From: Neptunicella sp048268085
GTDB lineage: Bacteria; Pseudomonadota; Gammaproteobacteria; Enterobacterales; Alteromonadaceae
Direction: 5' to 3'
NCBI RefSeq assembly: GCF_048268085.1
Contig: NZ_JBLWWF010000016.1
Location: 1 to 64,000 of the forward strand
DNA: 64,000 bases
Position numbers and translations under genes: made by a program. Shown in pieces: positions 1-8,654 of this stretch (positions are counted from its first letter, which is position 1; every line of letters starts with the position of its first letter). Below the pieces are notes generated by a model. It did not search any database, was not told the origin of the DNA, and worked only from the letters and a program-made list of their open reading frames with translations.

Positions 1-78
1 AACTCAGAAGTGAAACGTATTAGCGGCGATGGTAGTGTGGGGTTTCCCCATGTGAGAGTAGCACACCGCCAGACTCCT
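1..78 (+). rRNA. rrf: 5S ribosomal RNA, 3' part (5' end outside window)
   Basis: The first 78 bases match the second half of gammaproteobacterial 5S rRNA: the AACTCAGAAGTGAAACG stretch, the GATGGTAGTGTGGGG helix, CCCCATGTGAGAGTAG and the closing CGCCAGACTCC. By comparison with the 120-nt E. coli 5S, the window starts near nucleotide 45, so about 40 percent of the gene lies upstream. It is presumably the last gene of an rRNA operon reading to the right. The 3' end is placed by homology and may be off by a few bases. Confidence 0.93.
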
Positions 79-86
79 ATTTAAGT

Positions 87-117
87 AAAAAGCCACCTTC
101 ATCGGGTGGCTTTTTGC
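87..117 (+). terminator. Rho-independent terminator of the rRNA operon
   Basis: An 11-bp stem (87-97 with 105-115, AAAAAGCCACC arm) with a 7-nt loop ends in a T run. It lies about 10 bases after the 5S 3' end, where an rRNA operon terminator is expected. Confidence 0.85.
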
Positions 118-287
118 GTTTGGGAGCGGGAAACATCAACAATACATTTTACTACTGGAAGGTGGCTTGATACTTAATGAACAGCAAGCTGTTCTACCTC
201 GCGGTCAACCTTCCCGAAGGGGGTTCCCAGCCCCTCGCAGAGCTCGGGTCGTTCCGTCGGGCAAAGCGTCGCTTCGCTGTTAACCGG

Positions 288-330
288 CTCCACCCCCATG
301 TGAGAGGAGCACACCGCCAGACTCCTAATT
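288..330 (+). repeat. Degenerate 5S rRNA tail, copy 2
   Basis: CACCCCCATGTGAGAG followed by GCACACCGCCAGACTCC repeats the last about 40 nt of the 5S gene at 37-78, with a few changes. The upstream part of 5S is absent, so this is a tail fragment and not a functional 5S gene. It is followed directly by its own terminator hairpin. Confidence 0.8.
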
Positions 331-334
331 AGAG

Positions 335-366
335 AAAGGGCTATCCGTCAGGGTAGCCCTTTTTTA
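335..366 (+). terminator. Terminator after 5S tail copy 2
   Basis: A perfect 9-bp stem (AAAGGGCTA at 335-343 with TAGCCCTTT at 354-362) is followed by T residues. The stem sequence differs from the terminators of the other copies although the preceding 5S tail is conserved. Confidence 0.8.
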
Positions 367-590
367 TTGGGTCAAACTCAACAACAGCGTCACATTTTAA
401 GCATCACCACCTGGTAGCCCTTTTCCTGAAGCGCAATACCAAGCTCATGGGAAACACAACCCATAGTGTTGTCATCAGGCCAAGCGATACGCGACGAAAT
501 CATCTGTCACCCGTCCATGGGGCTATCTCCAGCCCGGCATCCTTGCCGGTCGTTCAGTCAACCACGCTGCTGCGCAGCTAAAAGCGGTCT

Positions 591-632
591 CCTTCACCCC
601 CATGTGAGAGTAGCACACCGCCAGACTCCCAA
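591..632 (+). repeat. Degenerate 5S rRNA tail, copy 3
   Basis: CACCCCCATGTGAGAGTAG and GCACACCGCCAGACTCC again match the 3' end of the 5S gene at the left edge. As with copy 2, only the tail is present and a terminator follows immediately. Confidence 0.8.
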
Positions 633-640
633 TTAAAGCA

Positions 641-674
641 AAAGCCCCAACCGGAAAACGGTTGGGGCTTTTTG
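641..674 (+). terminator. Terminator after 5S tail copy 3
   Basis: A perfect 13-bp stem (AAAGCCCCAACCG at 641-653 with its complement at 659-671) and a T run. It is the strongest hairpin of the array. Confidence 0.85.
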
Positions 675-851
675 CGTTAAGCGCTGCCGCGCAGTACCAA
701 TCCCAATCCCATGGGAAACCCTCCCCATCGTGCTGTCATCAGGCCAAGCGATATGCGACGAAATCATCTGTCACACATCCATGTGGCAACCTCCAGCCGT
801 TCATCCATGAACGTCGTTCAGGCGGCAGGAACGGTGTTCCTGAAAGCCCCG

Positions 852-868
852 CCTTCACCCCATGTGAG
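852..868 (+). repeat. Degenerate 5S rRNA tail, copy 4 (shortest)
   Basis: CCTTCACCCCATGTGAG repeats the start of the tail copies at 591 and 288, after which similarity is lost. This looks like the most eroded member of the array. Confidence 0.5.
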
Positions 869-889
869 TCGATTAGTCTTCTTATTGGC

Positions 890-917
890 ATAAAAAAGCC
901 CACTGGACGTGGGCTAA
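890..917 (-). terminator. Terminator of ntrBC
   Basis: On the minus strand, 20 bases past the ntrC stop, AGCCCAC (909-915 read in reverse) and GTGGGCT (897-903) form a 7-bp stem followed by a run of T (890-896). Confidence 0.8.
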
Positions 918-936
918 TTATTTGTGTGAAAAATAG

Positions 937-2343
937 CTACATATCCAGCTCTTTGAGTTTTCGAGTTAGGGTATTTCTGCCCCAGCCGAGCCGTTTTGCG
1001 GCTTCTTGTTTATGTCCGCGGGTAAAGTGTAACGCCCTTTCCAACAATACTTTTTCAAAGATTTCCTGTGCTTCATCAAGAATATTTTTTTGACCGCTTG
1101 ATAGTTGTTTATCCGCCCATACTGACAGCAAATCAAACCAAGTAGCATCACTACTTAAGGGCTCTTTGACCGCTATTTGTTGTTGATGTAATTCAGGTGG
1201 CAGATCGTCGGGTAATATTTCCTGTCCGCTCGCCATAACAGTTAGCCAGCGACACATGTTTTCCAGTTGGCGAACATTACCTGGCCAGGGGAGCTTTGTT
1301 AGTATGTCGATTGTTTTAGCGTGTAATGTTTTACAGTCTACGCTAAGTTCCTGACTGGCTTGATGTAAGAACCGGTTCGCTAATGCCGGAATATCTTCAC
1401 GTCTTTCTGACAGCTGCGGCATGTGGATACGAATGACGTTTAGGCGGTGAAATAAATCTTCACGAAACTTACCTTCGCTAACCCGTTGTTCAAGATTTTG
1501 GTGAGTTGCCGCAATAATACGCACATCAACGGTAACCGAATTATGACCACCTACACGATAAAACTGCCCATCTGCCAGTACCCGCAGTAACCGAGTTTGG
1601 ACATCTAAAGGCATATCGCCAATCTCATCCAAAAATAATGTACCGCCATTGGCTTGTTCAAAACGTCCTTGGCGAGTTGTTTGTGCCCCAGTAAACGCGC
1701 CTTTTTCGTGACCAAACAGCTCTGATTCTATTAAGTCCGCCGGTATCGCAGCCATATTAAGCGCAATAAAGGCTTCTTTGGCTCTGGGGCTATGGCGGTG
1801 CAACGCATTGGCAACTAATTCTTTACCGGTACCGGATTGACCGTTTATCAGCACGCTGATACTGGAACGTGATAAACGTCCAATTGCCCTAAATACTTCC
1901 TGCATAGCAGGGGCTTCACCGATTATGTCAGCAGTAGGTTGGCTTTCATTTTGTTGCTGGCGAGCATTTTCTCTGGCTTGATTGAGAGCCCGTTGAATTA
2001 AACTGATTGCTTCATCGATATCAAAAGGTTTGGGCAGATATTCAAAAGCCCCACCTTTAAAGGCGTTAACCGCGGAATCCAAATCGGAATGAGCCGTCAT
2101 AATGATAATGGGTAAGTCCGGAAAGCGACTCTGTACTTCACTAAGCAGTTGCATACCGTCCATATGAGGCATACGAATATCCGAAATGATCACTTCCGGT
2201 TGTTGTGACGTTTCCAATTGTAATAATACATCTCTGGGATCGGCAAAACTGAAGCAATCAATGTTTTCTGCTTGTAGGGCTTTTTGCAAAACCCAACGTA
2301 TCGAGTTGTCGTCATCAACGATCCAAACGGGTGCGTAATCCAT
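937..2343 (-). CDS. ntrC: Nitrogen regulation response regulator NtrC (sigma-54 activator)
   Basis: 468 residues, almost the length of E. coli NtrC (469). Domains in order: receiver with Asp55 in SDIRMPHMDG as the likely phosphorylation site; sigma-54 AAA+ domain with Walker A GQSGTGKE, the GAFTGA loop that contacts sigma-54, and Walker B TLFLDEIGD; and a Fis-type helix-turn-helix at the C-terminus (EAAKRLGWGRNTLTRKLKEL). When phosphorylated by NtrB under nitrogen limitation, family members activate sigma-54 promoters such as that of glnA. The ATG overlaps the ntrB stop by one base (TAATG), so the two are translationally coupled. The target sites seen upstream of glnA fit this role. Confidence 0.97.
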   Translation of the reverse strand: MDYAPVWIVDDDNSIRWVLQKALQAENIDCFSFADPRDVLLQLETSQQPEVIISDIRMPHMDGMQLLSEVQSRFPDLPIIIMTAHSDLDSAVNAFKGGAFEYLPKPFDIDEAISLIQRALNQARENARQQQNESQPTADIIGEAPAMQEVFRAIGRLSRSSISVLINGQSGTGKELVANALHRHSPRAKEAFIALNMAAIPADLIESELFGHEKGAFTGAQTTRQGRFEQANGGTLFLDEIGDMPLDVQTRLLRVLADGQFYRVGGHNSVTVDVRIIAATHQNLEQRVSEGKFREDLFHRLNVIRIHMPQLSERREDIPALANRFLHQASQELSVDCKTLHAKTIDILTKLPWPGNVRQLENMCRWLTVMASGQEILPDDLPPELHQQQIAVKEPLSSDATWFDLLSVWADKQLSSGQKNILDEAQEIFEKVLLERALHFTRGHKQEAAKRLGWGRNTLTRKLKELDM

Positions 2344-3410
2344 TAACTGGTTTCCTTTTGCTCAATAATAGGTAAATAAATGCTAAATTCGGTATGGCCT
2401 GGCCAGCTTTCTACGTCTATTTTGCCTTTGTGGTGGTCAACAATATTTTGTGCAATTGATAAACCTAAACCGGTGCCATCTTTTTTGCCGGTAACCATCG
2501 GATAAAATAAGGTGTCTCTTAATTTAATTGGAATGCCAGGGCCGTTATCGATTATTTGTATCTTTGCGCATAATGGAAAGCGTTGACCATGGATAGTAAG
2601 TTGCCTTTCAATGCGGGTAATAAACTGTATTTCACCTTTGCCTTGTAAGGCTTGTACGCTATTGCGGGCAATGTTCAGAACAGCTTGTTGTATTTGGTCA
2701 GGATCAAGCCACAAGTCAGGAATACTGGGATCGTAATCTCGACTAATTTTAATCTGACTAATATCGTCAAGGTTAAGCAGATTACGGATTTTTTCTAGTA
2801 CAGCATGAACATTATAAACTTGGAAACTGGATAACTTATTGGGTCCTAGTAAGCGATCAACCAGATTGGTTAATCTGTCTGCCTGTTCGATAATAATTTC
2901 GGTGAATTCCAGTAATTCTGGATTATCTAACTGTTTTCCCAGCAGTTGTGCAGCACCACGTAATCCGCCTAAAGGATTTTTAATTTCATGAGCAAGTCCT
3001 CTTACTAACTCTTTAGCCGCTTGTTGTTGCGCCCATTGTAAATTTTCTTTGCTAATGCGCTTTTGCTGATCAATGGGCTTTATTTCAAGAACAAGATGGG
3101 CTTTACCTTTTAATTCAATATGACTGATAGTGACATCCACTAAACTGTGGCGGCCATCTTGGAAAATAATCTGTACTTCACTATCGGAAAAACTGTTGGC
3201 TTGTTTTAGGGTTCGGTATAAACGGCCAATATGCAGGGTGCTGCTACTAAATAACTCTGGAAGAGGTAAACCCAGTAACCGGTTTATACTAATTTCCATT
3301 AGTGTTTCAGTCGCTGGATTGGCAGACAGAATAGTCAGTTCATCATCAACTAAGATAATGGCGCTGGTTAGATATTGGGTTAAATCAACTCGTTGAGATT
3401 TTTCTAGCAT
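2343..3410 (-). CDS. ntrB: Nitrogen regulation sensor histidine kinase NtrB
   Basis: 355 residues without membrane segments, as expected for the cytosolic kinase NtrB/GlnL. An N-terminal PAS domain (about residues 10-115) is followed by the HisKA motif LAHEIKNPLGG carrying the phosphorylated His, and the ATPase domain with N box (NIARNSVQAL), DNGPGIP and GTGLGLSIAQN. It phosphorylates and dephosphorylates NtrC under control of PII proteins. First gene of the ntrBC operon, downstream of glnA on the same strand but separated from it by a DUF4124 gene, an arrangement I associate with Alteromonadales. Confidence 0.96.
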   Translation of the reverse strand: MLEKSQRVDLTQYLTSAIILVDDELTILSANPATETLMEISINRLLGLPLPELFSSSTLHIGRLYRTLKQANSFSDSEVQIIFQDGRHSLVDVTISHIELKGKAHLVLEIKPIDQQKRISKENLQWAQQQAAKELVRGLAHEIKNPLGGLRGAAQLLGKQLDNPELLEFTEIIIEQADRLTNLVDRLLGPNKLSSFQVYNVHAVLEKIRNLLNLDDISQIKISRDYDPSIPDLWLDPDQIQQAVLNIARNSVQALQGKGEIQFITRIERQLTIHGQRFPLCAKIQIIDNGPGIPIKLRDTLFYPMVTGKKDGTGLGLSIAQNIVDHHKGKIDVESWPGHTEFSIYLPIIEQKETS

Positions 3411-3481
3411 CTGAATACTATATCCTGCGCACTAAATTGGTGCATCAGTTATTTGATGATTATGCCAACAGCTCGAAAATC

Positions 3482-3997
3482 CTAATTAGGTCTAGTTAGA
3501 ACTGATGCCTTATGTAGGTAAAATACCCTATCCTGACTAGATGCAATAAGCTTGCCTGATTGGCTAACTAATTTAATCGAAATGACATGTTCACCGCGGT
3601 CAATATTGTGCAGTGTAAAATTCAGACTGGCTTGCTGAATAAGCATTTTTCCGTCTAAAAAAAGCTGGGCTATTCCACTTGCTTTGGGTTCAATAGAGGC
3701 TACTACAGATAACTCTCCATTATTGTTACGAATGGTTTGCTGCTCGGTGGGGGAACTGATAATAAGTTGATGACTTACAGATGTTTTTTCCACTTTCTGG
3801 TTGCGAGTCGTGGTCGGTATTTTGCCTTGATAGGCTGGCATAACAGCGCTATTCGCAGAAGACAAATCAACGGGTTGTGCATTCCCGGTTGGTATGTCGG
3901 TATAAACAACACTGCCATCTTGCTGGATTACTTTATACAGCTGGCCTGCGTAAGTTACAGTACAAAGTAAGTAAAAACATAGTGTTAGGGCTTTCAT
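3482..3997 (-). CDS. DUF4124 domain-containing exported protein
   Basis: 171 residues. A signal peptide (MKALTLCFYLLCTVTYA) is followed by a short DUF4124 motif, LYKVIQQDGSVVYTDIP, then a linker and a C-terminal beta-rich region (about 75-160) that looks Ig-like. The ATG at 3997 is preferred over an in-frame GTG at 4006 because AAGGTGG lies 5 nt before the ATG. It sits between glnA and ntrB on the same strand, but a terminator precedes it, so it probably has its own promoter. The family function is unknown to me; a periplasmic or envelope role is inferred from the signal peptide. Confidence 0.88.
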   Translation of the reverse strand: MKALTLCFYLLCTVTYAGQLYKVIQQDGSVVYTDIPTGNAQPVDLSSANSAVMPAYQGKIPTTTRNQKVEKTSVSHQLIISSPTEQQTIRNNNGELSVVASIEPKASGIAQLFLDGKMLIQQASLNFTLHNIDRGEHVISIKLVSQSGKLIASSQDRVFYLHKASVLTRPN

Positions 3998-4050
3998 GAT
4001 TGCCACCTTCGTGTGGAGCTGGTCTTCAGTTTAGTGTGTCCTGAGCAAAT

Positions 4051-4079
4051 AAAAAAGCCCGCAGTAACGCGGGCTTTTT
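4051..4079 (-). terminator. Terminator of glnA
   Basis: An 11-bp stem (4052-4062 with 4069-4079, GCCCGC/GCGGGC core flanked by A and T runs) lies 16 bases past the glnA stop. The A/T runs on both sides would allow it to act in both directions. Confidence 0.88.
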
Positions 4080-4095
4080 ACAATAGTATTAGAAC

Positions 4096-5505
4096 TTATA
4101 AGCTGTAGTACATCTCAAACTCAACTGGGTGAGTAGTCATGTTTAGCTTTTCAACGTCGGCACGTTTTAGTTGAATATAAGCATCAATCATATCATCAGT
4201 GAATACACCGCCAGCGGTCAAAAATTCACGATCGCTATCCAATGCTTCCAAAGCCATTTCCAACGAGCTTGATACAGTCGGGATTTCTGCCGCTTCTTCT
4301 GCAGGCAAGTCATACAAGTCTTTATCCATAGCATCACCAGGGTGGATCTTGTTTTTGATACCGTCAAGACCGGCCATTAGCATTGCCGAGAAGCTTAGGT
4401 AAGGGTTACCTGTTGGATCAGGGAAACGTACTTCAATACGACGGGCTTTATCGCTGGTCACATGTGGAATACGAATAGAGGCAGAGCGGTTGCACGCAGA
4501 ATAAGCTAGCATAACCGGTGCTTCAAAGTGCGGTACTAAACGCTTGTACGAGTTAGTTGAAGGGTTGGTAAAGGCGTTAATCGCGCGTGCGTGCTTAATG
4601 ATACCGCCAATGTAGTACAACGCTTCTTCAGACAAGTTACCGTATTTGTCACCCGCAAAAATGTTCTTGCCACCTTTACTGATTGACTGATGCACGTGCA
4701 TACCTGAACCATTGTCACCTACTAGTGGTTTAGGCATAAAAGTAGCCGTTTGACCGTAAGCGTGTGCAACGTTGTGGACAACATATTTATAAATTTGAAC
4801 TTCGTCAGCTTTGTTAACTAACGTGTTGAATTGACAAGCAATTTCGTTTTGTCCTGCAGTGGCAACTTCATGGTGATGTGCTTCAACAACCAAGCCCATT
4901 TCTTCCATAACCAAACACATAGCAGCACGAATATCATGTGCAGAATCAACAGGAGGAACCGGGAAATATCCGCCTTTAACACCAGGACGGTGACCCATGT
5001 TGCCACCTTCGTACTCAGTACCTGAATTCCATTTCGCTTCAGTAGAGTCAATTTTGTAGAAACAACCAGACATGTCTGCGTTGAATTTTACGTCATCAAA
5101 CAAGAAAAACTCTGGTTCAGGACCAAAAAATGCAGTATCACCGATACCGGTGGTTTTAAGATAATTTTCGGCACGACGAGCAACAGAGCGTGGATCACGT
5201 TCGTAACCTTGCATAGTGCTAGGCTCTAAAATATCACAGCGAACATTGACTTGAGTTTCTTCTGAGAAAGGGTCAATAACAACGCTTGCAGAATCTGGCA
5301 TTAACACCATGTCTGATTCGTTGATACCTTTCCAACCGGAAATCGAAGAACCATCGAACATTTTTCCTTCTTCGAAGAACTCTTCATCAACTTGATGTGC
5401 AGGAATTGATACGTGCTGCTCTTTTCCTTTTGTATCAGTGAAACGCAAATCAACAAATTTCGCTTCACTTTCTTTAATTAATTCTAAAGCCTTTTCTACT
5501 GACAT
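4096..5505 (-). CDS. glnA: Glutamine synthetase, type I (GlnA)
   Basis: 469 residues from the ATG at 5505, the same length as E. coli GlnA; an upstream in-frame extension to 5562 is rejected because GGAGGA stands 5 nt before 5505 and the family begins MSVEKAL. It makes glutamine from glutamate, ammonia and ATP in a dodecamer. Family motifs seen are FDGSSISGWKGI, the GPEPEFFLFD metal-binding segment, NGSGMHVHQS, and the C-terminal KDLYDLP containing the Tyr that GlnE adenylylates in beta-type enzymes. A sigma-54 promoter and NtrC-like sites lie upstream, so control by the ntrBC pair encoded next door is likely. Confidence 0.98.
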   Translation of the reverse strand: MSVEKALELIKESEAKFVDLRFTDTKGKEQHVSIPAHQVDEEFFEEGKMFDGSSISGWKGINESDMVLMPDSASVVIDPFSEETQVNVRCDILEPSTMQGYERDPRSVARRAENYLKTTGIGDTAFFGPEPEFFLFDDVKFNADMSGCFYKIDSTEAKWNSGTEYEGGNMGHRPGVKGGYFPVPPVDSAHDIRAAMCLVMEEMGLVVEAHHHEVATAGQNEIACQFNTLVNKADEVQIYKYVVHNVAHAYGQTATFMPKPLVGDNGSGMHVHQSISKGGKNIFAGDKYGNLSEEALYYIGGIIKHARAINAFTNPSTNSYKRLVPHFEAPVMLAYSACNRSASIRIPHVTSDKARRIEVRFPDPTGNPYLSFSAMLMAGLDGIKNKIHPGDAMDKDLYDLPAEEAAEIPTVSSSLEMALEALDSDREFLTAGGVFTDDMIDAYIQLKRADVEKLNMTTHPVEFEMYYSL

Positions 5506-5582
5506 TATGTCCTCCGGTAAAAGTACAAAGACGTTAAAGATATTTCTGAAATATATTTTCAAAATTACTAACGTGAATCTAT

Positions 5583-5599
5583 AGCTATAATCATGCCAA
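5583..5599 (-). promoter_or_regulatory. Sigma-54 promoter of glnA
   Basis: On the minus strand TTGGCATGATTATAGCT matches the sigma-54 pattern TTGGCAYG-N4-TTGCA: GG and GC are separated by exactly 10 nt. It would start transcription near 5572, giving a leader of about 65 nt before glnA. Confidence 0.8.
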
Positions 5600-5674
5600 T
5601 TAAGCGTATCTGATTTTATCCAGATAATATAGGCTCTAGGCTGGTGCGATGTTATGTCGCCTTATGGATTTGTC

Positions 5675-5720
5675 GCACCATAATGATCCAGAGTGGATCA
5701 TTATGGTGCATAATGGTGCA
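5675..5720 (-). promoter_or_regulatory. NtrC-like enhancer sites upstream of glnA
   Basis: A perfect 16-bp inverted repeat (GCACCATAATGATCCA at 5675-5690, complement at 5694-5709, 3-nt centre) overlaps a further GGTGCA half-site ending at 5720. The half-site GGTGCA is that of the NtrC box (TGCAC-N7-GTGCA), though no single site here is a full match. The elements lie about 100-145 bp upstream of the predicted start, the distance of the strong NtrC sites in E. coli glnA. Confidence 0.6.
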
Positions 5721-5971
5721 TTTGTAATAAAAAAACGTTTAATAATGACATTTGAATGGAAAAAGTTATAACCGGTCAATATGGCGTGCAGATTAAATAA
5801 TCTAAAAAATAGCTTATCTTGATAAAGTATCGTCGCTAATTTGCTCATTACCCTGTACAATCCGCCGCCAGCATTATAGGGGTCGCTAATTCTAGCTGAT
5901 ATTTGAAGAATTAAAGCCATACTGGCTAAACCCCGGTAAGAATATTTTTTATTTAATTAATCGAGAAAAAC

Positions 5972-7810
5972 ATGACATCACAACTTCCTTCAGTCGAGCA
6001 GCTTCGCAATATTGCAATTATTGCTCACGTTGACCACGGTAAAACAACCTTGGTTGATAAGTTATTACAGCAATCAGGCACCCTCGAAGGTCGCGGTGAA
6101 GCCGAAGAGCGTGTGATGGATTCCAACGATATAGAAAAAGAGCGTGGGATTACTATCCTGGCCAAAAATACTGCCATTAAGTGGAACGAATACCGCATTA
6201 ATATTGTGGACACTCCGGGACACGCTGACTTTGGTGGTGAAGTAGAACGTGTTATGTCGATGGTTGACTCGGTATTACTGCTGGTTGATGCGCAAGAAGG
6301 TCCAATGCCACAAACCCGCTTTGTAACCCAAAAAGCCTTTGCTCAAGGTCTTAAACCCATCGTAGTAATTAACAAAATTGATAAACCAGGCGCACGTCCT
6401 GACTGGGTTATGGATCAGGTATTTGATTTGTTTGATAACTTGGGAGCGACTGATGAGCAGCTTGATTTCCAAGTGGTTTACGCCTCTGCATTAAATGGTT
6501 GGGCATCTTTAGAATCGGATCAAGCCGGCACTGATATGACGCCGTTATTTGAAACTATTGTTGAACACGTGGCTCCTCCTGCTGCGGATATTGACGGCGC
6601 ATTCCAAATGCAAATTTCCCAGCTGGATTACAACTCCTATGTAGGCGTTATCGGTGTGGGGCGTGTTACTCGTGGTTCAGTTAAAACCAATCAACAAGTT
6701 ACCATTGTTGGTGCTGATGGCACTAAGCGCAATGGTAAAGTAGGTCAAGTATTAGGTTACTTGGGACTAGAGCGTCACGAAGTGGATAAAGCGAATGCGG
6801 GCGATATTATTGCGATTACTGGTTTAGGTGAGCTTAAAATTTCTGACACCATCTGCGATCAAAATAACGTTGAAGCCTTGCCTGCATTAACGGTTGATGA
6901 GCCTACCGTTACAATGACCTTCCAGGTAAATACTTCTCCATTTGCGGGTAAAGAAGGTAAGTACGTTACGTCACGTAATATTCTGGACCGTCTGAAAGCT
7001 GAATTAGTGCATAACGTGGCGTTGCGTGTTGAAGAAACACCGGATCCGGATAAATTCAAAGTGTCGGGACGTGGTGAATTACACTTGGGTATTCTGATTG
7101 AAAACATGCGTCGTGAAGGCTACGAATTAGCGGTATCTCGTCCTGAAGTAATTGTAAGAACGGTTGATGGTAAGCTGGAAGAACCCTTTGAAACGGTCAC
7201 CATTGACTGTGAAGAAGAACATCAGGGCTCCATTATGGAACAGTTAGGTACCCGCAAAGCGGAATTAACCGACATGTCCCCAGATGGTAAAGGCCGTATC
7301 CGTATGGATTTCGTGATGCCAAGCCGTGGCTTGATTGGTTTCCAAACTGATTTTATGACCTTAACGTCAGGTTCCGGTTTGATGTACCACACTTTTGATC
7401 ATTATGGTCCCCATAAAGGCGGCACTATCGGTCAACGTAAGAACGGTGTATTGATTGCCAACGCCACAGGTAAAGCGTTGACGAATGCCTTGTTTAACAT
7501 GCAAGAGCGTGGACGTTTATTTATCGGTCACGGTGTCGAAGTATACGAAGGCATGATCATTGGTATTCATAGCCGTGATAATGACTTAACTGTTAATGCC
7601 CTTAAAGGTAAACAGTTAACCAACGTACGTGCATCGGGTACTGACGAAGCACAAACTTTGGTACCACCGATTAAATTATCGTTAGAACAAGCGATGGAAT
7701 TTATTGATAACGATGAACTGGTCGAAGTTACTCCGGAAAGTATCCGTATCCGTAAAAAGCTATTGACTGAAACCTTGCGTAAGCAAGCTGGACGTGCACC
7801 ACGTTCTTAA
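5972..7810 (+). CDS. typA: Ribosome-associated GTPase BipA/TypA
   Basis: 612 residues (E. coli BipA 607). Translational GTPase with G1 AHVDHGKTT, G2/G3 region containing RGITI and DTPGHADFGGEVERV, and G4 NKIDKPGARP, followed by EF-G-like domains and the BipA-specific C-terminal domain. It binds 70S ribosomes, acts in ribosome assembly and stress or cold adaptation, and resembles EF-G and LepA. Divergent from glnA across a 466-bp intergenic region, so its promoter must share that region with the NtrC sites. A strong terminator follows. Confidence 0.97.
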   Translation: MTSQLPSVEQLRNIAIIAHVDHGKTTLVDKLLQQSGTLEGRGEAEERVMDSNDIEKERGITILAKNTAIKWNEYRINIVDTPGHADFGGEVERVMSMVDSVLLLVDAQEGPMPQTRFVTQKAFAQGLKPIVVINKIDKPGARPDWVMDQVFDLFDNLGATDEQLDFQVVYASALNGWASLESDQAGTDMTPLFETIVEHVAPPAADIDGAFQMQISQLDYNSYVGVIGVGRVTRGSVKTNQQVTIVGADGTKRNGKVGQVLGYLGLERHEVDKANAGDIIAITGLGELKISDTICDQNNVEALPALTVDEPTVTMTFQVNTSPFAGKEGKYVTSRNILDRLKAELVHNVALRVEETPDPDKFKVSGRGELHLGILIENMRREGYELAVSRPEVIVRTVDGKLEEPFETVTIDCEEEHQGSIMEQLGTRKAELTDMSPDGKGRIRMDFVMPSRGLIGFQTDFMTLTSGSGLMYHTFDHYGPHKGGTIGQRKNGVLIANATGKALTNALFNMQERGRLFIGHGVEVYEGMIIGIHSRDNDLTVNALKGKQLTNVRASGTDEAQTLVPPIKLSLEQAMEFIDNDELVEVTPESIRIRKKLLTETLRKQAGRAPRS

Positions 7811-7868
7811 TGGTGGATTAACAGCCGTCTAATCAGCTAGTTTGCTCGGTTAGCAACCATTTTGTAAT

Positions 7869-7902
7869 AAATCCGATAAACCAATGTTTATCGGATTTTT
7901 TT
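7869..7902 (+). terminator. Terminator of typA
   Basis: A 12-bp perfect stem (AAATCCGATAAA at 7869-7880 with 7887-7898), 6-nt loop and a run of seven T. Confidence 0.9.
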
Positions 7903-8264
7903 ATATGCATGGTTAACATTGATCAAACTCAAAGTTAATAACATGTTTCATTTATGTTGTCCTCTTGTGTTTTTCGATGCCAACTTTGCTTTTTTAACTG
8001 TATTAAAGTGTTTTATTCCTGGTTTTTGCCTTTATTAGTTTTGTTTTTGGTGAGGCTTTAATTTTAAAAATTATTTATAAAACAATATATTAAAATTATT
8101 TATTTTAATATTTATTGATTTATATGTGGTCAAGCTGATTAATCCAGTTAATAGCTCTTTATCCCTGTCTTTATGGTTGGTATTATAGTTGCTCAAATTT
8201 ATCGTTTTTTGCCACTTGTTTATATTAAATCGACGATGTTAGCCATTAAGGTAGTTAAATTTTA
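7903..8264. other. AT-rich intergenic region, no gene seen
   Basis: About 360 bp with very AT-rich stretches around 8060-8120 and no ORF with protein-like features. A sequence resembling an FNR box (TTGAT-N4-CTCAA, one half imperfect) lies at 7919-7932. It may carry promoter elements for the downstream membrane ORF. Confidence 0.6.
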
Positions 8265-8654
8265 ATGCAGTTTTCTACGCCATTTTCCAAATTAATCTGT
8301 TCCAAACTGGAGCGGGTGGCTTGTTATGGTGTGCTGCTAGTATTATTTTTTTGTCTCGAAGTACTACTTGATATATGTGGTATCACCGACAACGCGTCTG
8401 AATTTATTGGCCAGTTTAATCAACTGCCGATTATCGAGTTTTTAACCGCAGTCTGTATTAGTGCATTAATTGTGGTGGCACAATTAACTCGCCCAGTCCT
8501 GTTTTTATTGTGTTTGTTACTCCTTGATTTACTCCACTTTTTGCGCCTGTTCGGCGCGATAGTTAATCGCAAGATCGTCACATTTGTCGATACCTCTGTC
8601 CGCAACCTGTTGCAATACGCTCATGGATGTCGGGCACCTCCATTTAGCCAGTAA
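8265..8654 (+). CDS. Small membrane protein, hypothetical
   Basis: 129 residues, not recognised. Two hydrophobic stretches (about residues 18-40 and 58-92) suggest two or three membrane segments; the tail from about 95 is polar. The ATG has only a weak AGG 13 nt upstream. No other gene occupies this strand between typA and cyoA, and the hydrophobic pattern argues against a random ORF, but there is no family match I can name. It lies 194 bp upstream of cyoA in the same direction; a link to the oxidase operon is speculation. Confidence 0.42.
   Translation: MQFSTPFSKLICSKLERVACYGVLLVLFFCLEVLLDICGITDNASEFIGQFNQLPIIEFLTAVCISALIVVAQLTRPVLFLLCLLLLDLLHFLRLFGAIVNRKIVTFVDTSVRNLLQYAHGCRAPPFSQ

Larger units (their letters stand above)
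471..774. repeat. Imperfect tandem duplication of spacer DNA, period about 264 bp
   Basis: The 40-nt segment at 471-510 (GTCATCAGGCCAAGCGATAC and onward) recurs at 735-774 with one visible mismatch, an offset of 264 bp. Flanking sequence (CATGGGAAAC upstream; TCCATG and CTCCAGCC downstream) also recurs, more diverged. The repeat is part of a larger unit that ends in a 5S tail. I see no convincing gene here; short ORFs across it follow the repeat and lack recognisable products. Confidence 0.75.

Noticed and set aside
662..1093. ORFs in the 5S-tail array
   Set aside because: They run through a terminator and the repeated spacer, partly antisense to ntrC, and show no protein-like conservation.
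5636..5920. 94-residue minus-strand ORF between glnA and typA
   Set aside because: It covers the NtrC-like palindrome and promoter region and has no ribosome-binding site or recognisable product.
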